NCBI GenBank assembly: GCA_037176845.1
Contig: JAYKXP010000060.1
Span: forward strand, 186,001-250,000
Source of the DNA: Paramarasmius palmivorus
Taxonomy: Eukaryota; Basidiomycota; Agaricomycetes; Agaricales; Marasmiaceae
Direction of reading: 5' to 3'
DNA: 64,000 nucleotides
The notes below the pieces were generated by a model, which saw only the letters and a list, made by a program, of their open reading frames with translations, was not told the DNA's origin and did no database searches. Shown here one piece after another: positions 14,159-27,500 of the stretch (its first letter is position 1; each line of letters begins with the position of its first letter). The position numbers and the translations under genes were made by a program.

Positions 14159-16242
14159 ATGGTATCCTTCTCCCTCAGAATACCTCCGCTGCTGATACTC
14201 GGTGCATCTTTTCTTCTTGGATGCTACGGTGCAGTGTCAAATCTGTTGGGAGGTATGTCGGTGATACATTAGACTTGGTGCCCAACTGATCATCAATGTA
14301 TAGGCGCATGGCACGAGAACGAAATTGGTGCTCTTCTTCTGAAAAGAGGTTCTTATTTTGACGCGTCGGAATCCTTCTCGAGACTAAATTAGATATCCAA
14401 GACGCGCTCGTGGAGTATAGCCAAAGATCAGATTGTTTTCGCAATGTGGCAGACGTGATACGTCTGCGATGCGAACGGCTAGATATGGACGAGAAGGAGC
14501 GGGTGGAAGGTGCGTTTTACATTATCGATGATTAGGATCATCGACTTATTTCATACTTCTAGCGGCTATATCTATGACATTATGTGAACTTGCAACTGCG
14601 AAGCATCATTCAATTCCTCTAGAATGCTCCTCGTTTTCCATCAAACAGCCTCCATCGTTTGATACCCAACCCGATTCCCGGAGTGAATGTGTAAGGTGTG
14701 AAACGAATTTCTTTGCCGTCACCCGCCGCTGAATGGAGGATATATGCAGTGCTTTGTCTCGAAGTGCGCAATTTTGGTCAAGTTATTCGGGATATCTTCG
14801 TGAAATACGTACGGCTGGCCGCTTCTTATGAGGTGGATCAAGCTGAAATTGAAATCCAGCGCAGCTGTGCTTCACCTTTCAACGCTGGCACGATATTGGT
14901 GCGTGCAGTACCTGATTTGCATCCAGAACGACTGATATCACAGATGTATAGACATTGCAAGGAACATATACCACAACATCACTGTCGAGAAACTGGCATT
15001 CGTAAAACTCTTACAGGAACAAGAAAGGGAGAAGGCACACCGTTCAGAGGCTTGGATGAATGGCTTAGCAGTCGGTCAAATTGTCTCTCTGTTATCATGA
15101 GATGCTAATTCATGCTCCAAGGATTTGATCAACATCACCACGTACATGCGCGATATTTCCCAGCAGATCGAGGATAGCTCGATAGCCGCCCGAAGCCGCC
15201 TTCAAGTACAATCTGGCAGCGTAACCCCCGTCATTCTATACAACCGCTTCCCCTGATATTGGTTCTAGATGATTGAAGGCATCGCTGCCGCGGTATCAAG
15301 TCTCCTCAAACAGTCTGAACATGACAGAACACTCTCAATCAAGCGTGTGAGTAAACATTACAGACACAGGATTATTATCATAACTGACGATGTATATATG
15401 ACACAGACAGATGATGCATTGAGCGTCCTTACTGAAAATGTAAGGGGGTAGAACGAGCACCAATACGAAATGAGGCTGAGTTTACGTTTTTAGTACAGTA
15501 TCTTGATGCAGAATCTCATGTCTGACCTCGAAGAGCGTCTCAACATTCAATTAGGGAGAGTTTTTGCGAAGACGCAAGATCAACATCAAATGCTCTTCGG
15601 AGCCTTGGTCGGACTCACTTTCTCTACCATCATGCGTGGCTGATTACTTTCTTTGCTGGTCGTAGATCGCCGCGGAAGAGCGGTGGAGGTATTTTCAGCG
15701 AGAGTTTTGGTCCACACGAGAGGTTCTTGCTTCTTCGACTTCTTCGATAATACGCTGATATCTAGTTCATCAGTCCTTTGTGCAATTATCTCACCTCGCT
15801 ACTCACACCGCCCTTGAGCTCTACAACATCAGGAATCATACCGTCGACCTGCACGAGACGCACACACAACTTTCTCGTGCCGCTCATCTCCTCAACGATC
15901 AAATGACACAAATGAACACTCAAACTCAACGCCACTTTGATACCCTCAACAACTCGGCCGTCGCGCTGAGGCAGACGCTGACAGAATCATCCGAAACGTC
16001 CGGTCCGCCTGGTTGGTGGAGAGACGCGTTGTTGGCGATATCTTCGTTGGTTTTCCGGAGTAAGTCGCTGTTGCTATCGGGAAAAGCATAGCTTGACTTA
16101 CAGAATTATAGCTGACACTGCCACAATATTGGAATACACCCACTCGCCTATCTATCGAGTTTCCTATGCTGCATGGGTTGCCTTGTTCTGGCTGATGAAA
16201 CATAGCTTATCGTTGCTCACAGTACGCATTCTCAAGTTCTAG
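14159..16242 (+). CDS. nuclear fusion protein, Kar5/Tht1 family
   Basis: The start at 14159 encodes a signal peptide (MVSFSLRIPPLLILGASFLL). Splicing of 44-60 nt introns gives DIQDALVEYSQRSDCFRNVA, DVIRLRCERLDMDEKERVEA, AISMTLCELATAKHHSIPLE, then ALSRSAQFWSSYSGYLREI and LCFTFQRWHDIDTAKNIYHN. This Cys-containing ectodomain order is that of Tht1/Kar5, an ER and nuclear-envelope membrane protein needed for nuclear membrane fusion in karyogamy. Long helical segments follow (MRDISQQIEDSSIAARSRL; HTQLSRAAHLLNDQMTQMN), then hydrophobic C-terminal segments (RVSYAAWVALFWLMKHSLSL). The frame stops at 16240-16242. About ten introns, and middle exon edges are approximate. Confidence 0.85.
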
Positions 16243-16853
16243 CGGCCAGGCTCGAAGCTAAGCTCGCACTGATCAGAGTTTTTCTCTCTTCTTTCTTTCC
16301 GCGCGAAAGTATCTCACGTTGCAGCCTCCTCCCCCGAGTTGTGAGTCTCACGACAGTTCCGCTTTTTCTACCTGTCCAAGGTGAGTGCTTTCAACGTTCG
16401 GGAGCTTTCCCTGATGGTTGAAACCCTTAAGTTCCTTGAATACTACGTCAGCTTCCGGTCATCAAGATCATGTACCATGGCAAGGTGTTTCCCTCGGAGG
16501 TCGTCACTCTCGGTACCGACCCCGAATCTCCCGAATTCCTGATCATCTCTGTCGCTCTGCTCTCTGTTAGCTGGTCTTTCTACCAACCATTCTCTGTCAT
16601 TGTTACCGTCGTTACGACCATACACGTTGTCTTGCTCAGAATGTGCTCCATTAATCAGTACTATAATGCAAGCCCTTCTTTATCAAACATTTCTTCTGCA
16701 CAATGTGTAACATGAATGAGGATGGGTTGTGAGTCAAAGCCACTGCCAGATCCGGATTTGACGTAACCCTAACCTCAGGCACCGCACCAGTTCTCCTTTC
16801 ACCACGCTCGCAACACGCTTGTGTTCTGCCTTCTCACTGAACGAACATCTATC
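16243..16853 (+). other. possible additional 3' exon(s) of the Kar5-like gene, or its 3' UTR
   Basis: A region open on the plus strand with an intron-like GTGAGT...CGTCAG (about 16380-16448) leads into a frame, to 16715, with a strong hydrophobic segment (EFLIISVALLSVSWSFYQPF and on). This looks like a membrane helix, but joining it to the Kar5-like frame would require an implausible 21-nt intron. It could be an alternative C-terminus or a small separate membrane protein. Confidence 0.3.
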
Positions 16854-17619
16854 ATGCCAAAGATCAAAACGTCACGCACGAAGAAGCCACCTGAAGGGTT
16901 TGAGGATATAGAGGGTGTGAGTCGTATGCTCTCGACTGTTGTCGTTTCTACATTATAATTACTAACTTGACGCTCTTTCTGCCCGATCCTTCTTGTTCAT
17001 ATCTGCCTGGTAAAAATTAGGTTCTAGACGACTACGCCCGCAAGATGCGCGATGCAGAAAACGAATCTCATGAAGGCAAACGAAAGACCGAATCCCTCTG
17101 GCCAATTATGCGCATTTCGCACACGCGCTCAAGATATATCTATGACCTGTATTACAAGCGGGAAGCTATAAGCCGAGAACTGTATGACTGGCTGCTGAAG
17201 GAAGGGTATGCAGATGCAAAGTGAGCCTCCACCATATCTTTTCGACCAACGTCGTATCTGGGGCTGGCCCAAAAGTTTCTTAGTGGGCGAGGTCATCTGG
17301 TATTATTGCGGGATCTGACTCATTCAACAGTCTCATTGCAAAGTGGAAAAAGACGGGCTACGAGAAGTTATGTTGTTTACGGTGTATTCAGACCAGGGTG
17401 TGTTTGTACTCAGCACCTCCATTGAATACGACGCTGACCCAAAGTATGTAGGATATGAACTACCAGGGATCAACATGCATCTGCAGAGTACCGAAGGCGC
17501 AAGTACGGTCGGGTACAATTGTCGAGTGTGTTCACTGCGGTGAGTTTACTTCATGTCCCGCCTGGGCTGTAGCACTGATGCATTACTCAGGATGCCGTGG
17601 TTGTAGCTCCGACTCATAG
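16854..17619 (+). CDS. BUD31: pre-mRNA splicing factor BUD31 (G10 protein)
   Basis: The spliced product starts [20 protein letters not shown]. It continues [60 protein letters not shown] and [20 protein letters not shown], and ends with the zinc-binding Cys cluster ([30 protein letters not shown]). This is full-length, near-invariant G10/BUD31, a small zinc protein of the activated spliceosome next to the NineTeen complex. Introns fall after EGV, after ADAN, within the Cys region and one base into GGC near the end. The stop is TAG at 17617-17619. This is the best conserved gene in the window after SAH1. Confidence 0.97.
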
Positions 17620-18316
17620 ACAGGAAGATCATTACACTGTTACCGCTACCACCACCATCACCCAAACCGAGCCTGACAGCGGCGCTTGCTGTATTCAACC
17701 TTTCTGGGGATTATCTCCTTCAGCTTCAAAAGGTGTACTTAATGGATGTATGATAAAGTTGTGACTGAAAATGCTGGATTACTGGAAGATTACTCTGTAC
17801 GCTGTTCGATGGTGTGCACCGCTGATTGAGCATCATCCCGATGACAACGAAAATCCAAACTTAGTGCTGTAGTCTGCGATCTCGGCGGCGAGTATCAAAT
17901 GATGAATTCAACGTTGAGCGCTGAGAATGTACAGTAATCTGACGTCGAGGTACGAGCACGAACCATCGTCTGATCTTTCCACGACCTCATACGTACAGAA
18001 CTTTAATATTTCACCATCTGACCACCACCAACACTTGACCCTACGAATAGGCTGTTCGAGTCTCCAAAGGATCGCTTGTCGTCCATGATATAGACTTGGC
18101 GGGGCCTGCACTTCTCCTATGGGTTGCCAATGCGGAAGCTCTTGGACGCCTGCTTACGGGGGGCCTGGGCATCGACTGATCGGGCTTTTGAATGCGGAGT
18201 CAGCCAAACATATACAACTCAGACTAGTTTAGTCCCGCCCCTGATCAGAAAACCAAATTTATTCAAAAGTGCGGTTATGTGCCAATTGGACTTGTCCTTA
18301 CCCCCGAACCGCCACT
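17620..18316. other. intergenic, promoter of the antiporter gene
   Basis: No coding exon is supported on either strand. One minus-strand frame at 17908-18111 has no recognisable features. Confidence 0.35.
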
Positions 18317-21300
18317 ATGGGCCAGCTCAGTCACGACTTTGCCATTTTCCAGGACATGCTCTTGAAGAGAGCTGCAGCTGAACAAGGAGGCATTATTTCC
18401 GGCGACAATCCCGCACGATATAATTCGTCAGACCCCATTCGCCTATGGGTTATTCAGCTCGTTATCATCATCTGTTTTACTCAGATGCTAGCTCTCGTGC
18501 TTGGGCGTATGCGCCAGCCACGGGTCATCGCAGAAGTCATCGCAGGTATCATCTTGGGCCCGACCGTCATGGGGAGAATTTCCGGATTCAGATCATCAAT
18601 TTTCCCTGAAGAATCCATGCCCTTGCTCAACCTTACCGCCAACATTGGACTCGTACTCTTCCTTTTCCTCGTCGGAATGGAAATTGACACCCGTGTCATC
18701 AAGAATAATATTCGAGCATCCGCCACTATCTCTCTCGCCGGGCTTATCATTCCACTTGGCCTGGGAGCTGCATTGGGAGTGGGAGTGTACAAAGAGTTCG
18801 TGTCGCCCGACGTGAATTTCGGTTACTTCCTATTGTTCATCGCAGTTGCAATCGGTATCACCGCCTTCCCTGTCCTTTGTCGTATTCTGACGGAGCTCAA
18901 ATTACTCGATACAACGGTTGGGGTTGTGACACTCTCGGCGGGAGTTGGGAACGACGTCATCGGATGGATCTTGCTTGCCTTGTCAGTTGCACTTGTTAAT
19001 GCGTCGACTGGGCTTACCGCATTGTACGTGCTACTTACGAGCGTAGGATTCGTCCTTTTCTTGCTGTACCCGGTCAGATTGGGCTTTGTCTGGCTAGCTC
19101 GGAGAACTGGTAGTTTGGAGCAAGGGACACCTACAACATTGATGATGACCGTCACTCTACTTGTGGTCTTCATTTCTGCATTCTTCACGGATATCATTGG
19201 AGTCCATGCCATTTTTGGTGAGTAATCACTTTACCTCATTATCTGCATTCTAACTCTTCGCTCACATTTAATCTTAGGTGGTTTCTTGGCGGGTCTCATC
19301 ATTCCTCACGAAAATGGATTTGCGATTTCCCTGGTCGAAAAGATAGAAGATCTTGTAACCATTCTTCTGCTTCCCCTTGTGAGCCTTGTTTCGTATGATC
19401 GCGTAACTTCAGTTGACTAATTGAACCATAGTACTTCACCCTTTCGGGTCTACGTACCAATCTTGGCCTCCTCGACGATGGAAAGACATGGGGATACATT
19501 GTGATCATCTGTCTCGTGGCGTTCGCTTCCAAATTCTTCTCATGTGGCGCTGCGGCAAGATTATACGGATTTAATAACAGAGAGTCTGCCGCTATTGGTA
19601 GCTTGATGAGCTGCAAAGGGTATGTTTACGCTCTCCGTTCTCTGTGGCATGGGCTGACCACCGGTACCTAGTCTCGTGGAACTCATCGTCCTCAACGTTG
19701 GATTACAGGCCAACATCCTTGACCCTCGAACTTTCTCCATGTTCGTCGTACATGCAATCGTTCTCACCTTCGTCACCACCCCGCTTGTCCTTTTATTCTA
19801 CCCTGAACGTGTCCGCGTTCATCAAGGTCCTACCCGGGATGCAATTAAAGACTCTACAGGTGATGCAGAACACGGTAAAGACGGCGGGTCAGGAATAACT
19901 GATGGATCATCGGATGGAGATGTAAAGACCAGATTTGGTTTGGTCTTGGATAAACTCGAGCAGTTGCCCGCTGCAATGACATTGACTCAATTATTGAACC
20001 CGTTCGCGACTGTTCCTGCACCTGGTGCTCCATCCTCAGATTCTGCCTCAGTCGACGGTGACTCGGAGGATCACAAAGGGGGTCAGGATAGTCTCCAGGT
20101 TCCCACCCTTGCAAAGTCCAAACCACAACCCAAGATCACCAGCTTCATTGACTTTACACTCCTTCGCCTCATCGAACTCTCGAACAGAACCTCCGCAGTT
20201 CTCAAATCGCAGGAAGCCTCAGCCCTCATTCATACCGACCCTGTTGTTTCGGTATTCAGCACCTTTGCTTGGTTGTCCGGGGTTAGCAGCCGGTTGACAT
20301 CTTCCTTTTCTAAAAGCAAGGGTAGCTCCTTCAACACTGCTTTGGAAGTTGTCACTTGGGACGAGTTCATCGGTGTTGTTGGGCGACATGTCGAAGAGAA
20401 GAAGGTGGAGGTGCTTTTGGTCCCTTGGGCTAGCACTGGATCGGGTGCTGCTGCCGCCGCCCTTAACCAAAGCCAAGAAGTTCCTGCAGCCAGGAATCCT
20501 TTCGACGGTGTGTTCAATCGTCCCTCAGCAGCGGGATCCTCTCCTGTGACGGCTACTTCCAGCCAGCACGATCAACTCTCTTCCGTTGTCTACGCCGAAT
20601 TCATCCGGAAACTTTTCCTATCCACTCCTTGCGATGTTGCGTTGTTTGTGGATCGTGGACATGAGCGCTTGGGCTTTGAATCCGCCATTACTTCCCCGCC
20701 AAGCGCACTCGACAGTATTGGAGGTGGTGCCGACACTTTACTATTCTTGCCTTTCTACGGAGGCCCAGACGACAGACTTGCCTTGAAATTGGTTGTCCAG
20801 ATATGCTCACGCAATCCTGGTGCACGCGCCATTGTCGTCCGCATCGTTCGTACCGAGGAGGAAGACAGTGGCGAAGAGAGTGATATCGAGAAGGAGAAGA
20901 TCTCTGCTCAACATGCACACAATACTATCAGCGCAGCCGACACCGTGTACGGTCAGCACAACACACAGACTCGACTAGCAAGTGACACGGCGGATAACAT
21001 TCTCTGGGATCGACTCAGCTCCAGCCATGGGTCCTCATCGCCAATATCATTTGTCGTCAAGAGAACATCCCGACCCCTCAAGGATATTGTCGATCTCGTA
21101 TCCCCTATTCCGACGACAGATACATCTCCTGCGATGACAGCCCTTCATGCTGCGGTCAAGTCAGGATCAGGTGTCAACACGGTGGTTGTTTGCGGAAGAT
21201 CGAGACGGATGGCTGCTGAATCGTTGGGTAAGGAGTTGTCGGAGATTGTGAGCGGTGCACCTTTGGCGACGTCGGTGTCAAGAACGCTCGGAGATGTCGG

Positions 21301-21376
21301 GGCTGCGATGGTTGCTGTGGGAGCTAGGGCTAGTCTTTTGGTTTGTCAGGCAAGGATAAGCGAGGGGGAGGCATAG
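18317..21376 (+). CDS. K+(Na+)/H+ antiporter, KHA1-like (CPA2 family)
   Basis: I chose ATG 18317 ([20 protein letters not shown]) over the upstream frame because it lies directly before the conserved domain. Four exons (18317-19217, 19278 on, about 19433-19619, 19671-21376). The membrane domain shows the CPA2 landmarks [53 protein letters not shown] and [20 protein letters not shown] (the N-D ion site), then [21 protein letters not shown]. About twelve helices end near [15 protein letters not shown] long soluble C-terminus (over 450 residues) includes a USP-like region, as in KHA1/CHX proteins, which regulate organellar pH and K+. Confidence 0.93.
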
Positions 21377-21679
21377 TGAGGTCGACGTCTTTGTTTCCAG
21401 GATTCAGCGTTTTTCATGATGGTTTTCGTGGTAGATCTTTCATGGCTCTTCATTATTCACGACATGTACTATTACGATAATTCACGACACTTACCAGAGC
21501 TCAACTAGAGCGGTCGAGTCAATACACAATCTTGCTGGCCAAATAGCTTTGACTAAATGGATGTTTATTGTTACATAAATACGAGTCCGCCTCAAGGGTA
21601 TCGAGGTATAAAACATTTGAAGAGTTCCTTTCCTTTCCTATTCCTCGTATCCTTCCAAATCCAAATCCTTTTTCATAGC
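21377..21679. other. convergent 3' flanks
   Basis: About 300 bp between the convergent antiporter and protease genes. No coding signal. Confidence 0.35.
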
Positions 21680-23909
21680 CTACACTACAGCTTGGAGCTT
21701 GATGAAATCGGGAGTTCCAAATCCAGTCTATACAGTCATATCAGTACTTTACCCGGTCAAAAACAGAGCAAGAGCACTTACGACAGGATCCCAGCCAACT
21801 CTCGACGAGAACCCGTTAGTTCCACACCCAGGATTCGACCCCGAAGTGATATCGTTGAACGCTCCTGGGTTGGCGTAGATCAATGGGTTTAGGAAACCGA
21901 GAGAACTCTTGCCATTGGCAAGACGGAAGTCGTTCAAGAGAGCGACGATACCAGCGACGGTCTGGGAGAACACGTACATGAGCAAGTGAGAGAATAGAGG
22001 TTTCTGAGAAAGACGTACCGGACAACTAGCACTTGTCCCACCAACAGAACCGGTCCTTCCTCCAATAACAACCTGGAACCCTGTTCCTTGCGCAGCTACA
22101 TCAGGGTACGCACGGCCTGTCGCACTGTTTATTAAATCCATTAGTCCATTATAACGACGAGTGAAACGATGTGAAGGAGACGCACTTGAACAATCCGCTA
22201 TTTGTAGCACCCAACGCACCTAAGAAACCATTGACAGCGGTCGATTGATAACTTGGCTGAGCAAAGTAGTTTGAGAAGCCGCCTCCAGAGAAGCTGACGG
22301 CTACTTCAGGGTTGACACGAGTCGTGCCTCCAACAGCGGTGACGAAGGGGCAAGAAGCGGGGAAGGCAGGCTGGAATTGAACTGTGTTGGTGCCGTCGTT
22401 GGTGAGGCAGTCGCCTCCACCGACACTAAACAAGGATTGGAATGAGTTGAGTAGGTACTTATATAAAGGAAGAGAAGGGTGCGCACCCAAAGTCACCACT
22501 ACTGAACAAAATAGACCTTCCCCTTGCACCGAGCTGCATGAATAGATCACAGACTTTGACGGCATAGTCATTGGGGACAGTTTGTTCGTCGTCACCGTAA
22601 GAGGTAGTGAATACGAGTGGGATATCGGCATCGTCTTGGGCCAAGATAAAGTTGAGCCAATCAAGGTATGGCTCGTCTGAAGGAGGTATAAATGGTCGTT
22701 ACGGTAAGGAAATGATGGAATGCTCACTTGTGTTAGTTGGGGTCTGTGAGTCTGGGTTGAACGGCGGAGATCCTCCAGTACTGTAATAGATCTGTTCAGC
22801 ATACGAATAGGCAGGAGCACTTACGTACGTACCTGTAATACGTATTGGGTGTCGGGAATGACATTCCAATGGTGTACTGAATGTCCAAGTTGGCTTCAAC
22901 ACCAGGGTCGCTCTGGTCATCACCTCCGTTATTGACGCGAATGGTAGTGAAGTTGGATCCGGGTTTTTGAGATGCATCAGGCAAGAAGTTTATAAGGAAT
23001 GTCTGCGTGGCAATGGATTTGTATTCAGAAGACCTAGAATCAATAGTAGAAACAGGAGACATACAGCCAAATCAGCATGGTTAGCAAACTCGTCTAGGTA
23101 TCCAGCAACACCCAAAGAATTCTGATCCGCAGCTTGAGGAACATAATTGGTTGTCTATATAAAGGCTCCGTCAGGCAACAGAATGAGGAGAGGCATGCCA
23201 CACCCACGTTATACAACCCCTTCAAGCACGAAGGCGTAATCCGCGTTCCACAACTGGCCGGTACAGCAGCATTGCTCACTGGTTCCACTCCTACATTTGC
23301 CACTGCAACCTTCTCCTCATCGAGCTCAGGTTGCAAGAAGCTCGTCGTCCTCATACTCCTCAAGGTACCAAAATAGGTCGTCGGAGAAACCACATCCACA
23401 TGCCCCGCCAGTTCCCTGGGTAAAGAGTACGATAAAGTTCTCAAAACCTGATCACCCGACTTCTCGTGGGTATACACGGCGTATTTGGCATTCAGCATCC
23501 TTTCTGCGTCGGCGATGGGGAGGCGGATTGTGATCCACTCTCCTGATCCCTGTGTTTCGACAGGGAGATTGTTGAATTGAAGCCAGTCACGGACAGCAGA
23601 AACGGAATCGACATGGGGAGCTACAAGCGCGTCTACTTGTGCTTTAGATAGATGCTGGCCATATCGCTCATGGAAAGGATCGCTGGTCTCGGCGAGATGA
23701 GCAGCGAGTTCATCGAGCTTGCCAGATTTAAGACCGACACGAAGGTCGATGAGGGCAGAAGCAGGAGGTAAAGAATGGAATTCCCATCCACGGGGTATTT
23801 CGGACCATGAATGCTTCTCGACAAAGTCGTCATAGCGTTTGATATGGGGTTTGGACTGGGAGAGAGCGGCGAGGGAAAGAAGGAGGGCAGGGACGACTTG
23901 GATACGCAT
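21680..23909 (-). CDS. secreted sedolisin (S53) protease, tripeptidyl-peptidase type
   Basis: The start at 23909 gives a signal peptide (MRIQVVPALLLSLAALSQSK). The Pro-kumamolisin pro-domain follows: SEIPRGWEFHSLPPASALID, HERYGQHLSKAQVDALVAPH and LSYSLPRELAGHVDVVSPTT. The catalytic domain has EANLDIQYTIG (the E-x-x-x-D pair), SYGDDEQTVP, RGRSILFSSGDFGCA, FPASCPFVTAVGGTTRVNPE and GGRTGSVGGTSASCPV (catalytic Ser in GTSAS). The C-terminal calcium site follows, with DITSGSNPGCGTNGFSSRVG, WDPV, and a last exon TGFGTPDFIKLQAVV ending at 21680. It is an acid exopeptidase releasing tripeptides from proteins outside the cell. About nine introns. All catalytic motifs appear intact. Confidence 0.93.
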
Positions 23910-23971
23910 GCTGGGTGGGGAGAAGGGGAAAGGACCTTCTTGCAAGGTCGGAAGAAGGCAGGCCAGGTGTA

Positions 23972-23978
23972 ATTTATA
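23972..23978 (-). promoter_or_regulatory. TATA box of the sedolisin gene
   Basis: TATAAAT on the minus strand, 63 nt upstream of the start codon, in a position consistent with a regulated secreted-enzyme gene. Confidence 0.5.
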
Positions 23979-24504
23979 GCAACGGGAGCCTCGTTGCGTG
24001 GGAGGAGAGTTTATCGTTACATGTAACACGCGAGGTGGAGCGCATGGAGATTGACAGCTAGAGTATTCCAGTCCCCTTTTTCGGTAGTCTGTCCTCGCAG
24101 GAAAAGGTTATTTAAAGCCATGTCCAGCATGCTCGAGCCTCGAAATCACTAGAAATCAGTGCCTTTACGCGCGTCCAGCGAGATGCAAAGTGTACAAGGG
24201 AAAGGAAGACCGTCGGCTTTACCGCGTTCACGCGTAACCGGTCGTTTCAATTTCGAATCTCGCCACAAGCGACCACATCAAAAAAGTGAATTCTCCGAGC
24301 TCTAAATGCTCCCTACTCTATTCACTATCACAGCCCGTATCTGATGCGACGAACATGATTGTTTGTGTCTACGAAACACGTCCTTCCCGCATGGGAGCCT
24401 GTGTCATGGGTAACATACAACAGAGCCTTGAAGGGAGAACGACATTCATGCAAGCAAGCAAGTGAAATAAAAACAAAAGAGCAGCCACAGATCAATGATT
24501 CCTA
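23979..24504. other. intergenic, promoter of sedolisin and 3' flank of NLR-A
   Basis: No gene is seen. This stretch marks the switch from the conserved left half to the NLR-rich accessory half. Confidence 0.35.
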
Positions 24505-27500
24505 TTAAATATGGACTATGAACTGCAAGTGGGGATATCCATTCGTTAGCACTTGATCATGATACCGGGGGCGAGAAAGAAGCAGAACAAAAGGCATCTC
24601 GAATCGAAGCAAGGTTTATGACATAGGCCACAAGAAGACTAGCCAAAAGCAACTAGAAGAGCTAGAAACACTCACCGATTCATATGGTCTAACCGCCGGC
24701 CTCCCCTTCCTAGGTAAACTGTCAGGAAGCTCCGGTCTCTTCACCCAAGGCGCAATCTGACCGATAGGGTCCTTATAGTCTTCCATAGGATACTCAGCTA
24801 GCTCGGGTGGGTACTGTTGACCAGGTGGAGCGTATACGATGTACCCGGTGTCGGTGAGATGGTCTCCTTTGCGATTCCAATATCCTCGGCGAATAGGAAG
24901 ACGCGAGATCTTGCGTTGAGGGTGTCTGTCACTCTGCTGCGAGGGAGAGGAGTGAGAGGTGGCATGTTTTTCTTGAGAAGGTTTCGAAGGCAGGTTCTTT
25001 TGCTGCGGCTCAAAATGTCGTGCTGTCAAATCTAACGGTCGTGTTAGTTCGTTTCGAGCCATTGCAGATGGTAGCACCGTACCGTTATGTTCTCTTGAAG
25101 CACCCCGCTGTTCGTTCTGAGCCGCGTTCACATTGACCCCAACTTCTACCCTGCCAGGATTAGAAACGCCCCCACTTTTAGACCCCTTCGGCTTCGATTT
25201 AAACTGTCCTCTATCCTTATTTTTGGTAGAAGGCCCTGCGGCAGTATTCCTATCCGTGATCTTTATTGTTATATCAACCTCTCCTTTATAGTCCTCTACG
25301 ACAATGCTTCCAATGGTGACTTTCCTGCCCTTGCCTTTGTCGTCAATCACCACCACATTCGAAGCAGGAGGTATCTCTTGTGAATGTACCTGCTCAGTTG
25401 CAGGGATATGAACTTGGGGCTGGGGTTCATTGAGAGCTACAACCGGGGAGGCGTGATTATCTGGCGCCCATGTAAAGGGTGGTGACGTTCCGTAAGGAGA
25501 GGTGCGAGAGTTAACGTTGCCTCCGTTATCGTTGTGTCTGTGGCTCCATCCGTACCCGGGGGAAGGCGAATTGCTCCGTTGATATCCATCCTGGGAGACC
25601 AGTTGTACGTCCCACTCATGCGGATACAAATCTGTAATGTACTGGACATACGGCGTTCCTTGCAAGGGCTGGAATGAGGCGGATGGAAAAGGTCCTTGCT
25701 GGTAAGGTAGAGAATGCACGAAGGTAGGAGATTCAAGATTTGGGGCGAGTAGGGGTATTGGACTGGGCTGAGGCTGCCCGAAAGAAAAGGAGGAAGGGTA
25801 TAACGCATCATCCGAAGCCCTCTGTCGAGATTCCAGCACCGCCTGCGTGACAACAGGTGAGCTGGCTACATGTTCTAATCCTTCTACTTCTACACTCTCG
25901 CTACTGTGAGTCGACAAACTCGAATGGGAGTCGCTTTGCTGAGGCTCGGGGTTGTCCGTAAACGAAAAGGTGGCTCTCGCTGTCCTGTCGATTGGCAGCT
26001 CACGGATAATCTCCAAACGTTCGTTGACCAATGCACTGAAATGAATCAAGTCGCCTTCCTATAGCAAAGTTAGTCTAACAATATCGAGCACAATGGGCAC
26101 CTTACGTACTCTGATCGGAGGTTCACATAGCCTACTGAACACTTCCGCATTGCTTCTTTCAAGGGGTACGACTGTCCAATCCTCGGGAACCGTCATTGAA
26201 GAACTCGAAGAACCTGCAGGTAGTAACAAAATGTTATCTGCCCACGCTGACACCATGACGAGAGATGTGTATCGTCGCAGGATCCCGCATTGAAGCAGTC
26301 CGAGCCAGCAACAGCTCCACGAAGCATATTCGATATCGAAGCTAAGCCAAAAGACTTCGTTTGCTGATGTGCCTGGACGAAAGGCGACACAAAACTGTTC
26401 CGACAAAGGGTTCCATCGCTCGATGAATCGGTAGATTCTTGGGTCACCTGGTCGAGACTGTGAATACAGGGTGAGAAGCTGCGTATAGCACGAGAAACTG
26501 GGAGACAGACCCGGCCCCATCTGATAATGTCCTTTAGGTCCAAAGCTCCCTTATGGTCCCCTCGATGGAACAACATCAATGTCACAATCGGAAAAGGGTC
26601 GGATTTGGATAACTCTGCAAGCAATGGTGGACTAGGATGGTCCACATCCATGGAGAGTTTCCAACCTTTGAGTGAGAATCGAAGTCTTTCGTCCGGAGAC
26701 TTGACCTTCCGGCACCATGCCAACCAAGCCTCGGCGAATGGCTGATGGCGAGAACGGTAAGGAGGATAATATTGTGCCGCTCCTGACAATGTACGAAGCG
26801 AGAACGTAGCCAGATAGTCGCAGTATTCCGACCGCGAAATTTCCGGGGCGTAGAACTGTCCGGAACGGCTGGGATCGATGAGGAACTCCTTGAACGAGGC
26901 GTGTGCGATGTATACGTCCTGTTCATTGATATCATCCGAAATCTGAAGCACCGAGTGTAGTCTGACCAACAGGGTACCGACTTCACCCTGCTTGAGATTG
27001 AGAAGGAGTGCGATCATTGTGCAAGATCGCCATGCTAGATCAAACTTGTTCTGCCTCTGGAGAAAGTATCCGTCGTACACAATGGTGTGAGGGGTAACCA
27101 GCAGCCGGAGGATCGGCCGCACTTTCTCCCACCTGCGACATGTCGATAGAATATGAAAGTAAAGGGTGTCTAGTGTCGAATAAGGAGAGTCTGAATCGCC
27201 TTCTGTTCGGATACGAAGAACCCTGTCCAAACGATCCTGTGGTAGTTCATCGCGATTGTCGATGTATTTGATGACTGTGACTGCAAAGATGATCTGCCTG
27301 TCGGCTCTTCGTACAAGGTCGTTTATAACATGATCTCCAGGCCAGAGAGGACTCTCATGCCGCAATGCACTTCGGTACTTCGTCCTGAGGAAGAGGAATT
27401 GATCGGTGAAGTATTTCTCGATGTCACGATTGAGCGTGTCCAAGGTGTTCATGTCGAATGACACCGATATCCCTCCAAAGGACCAATGGTCGAAGGCATC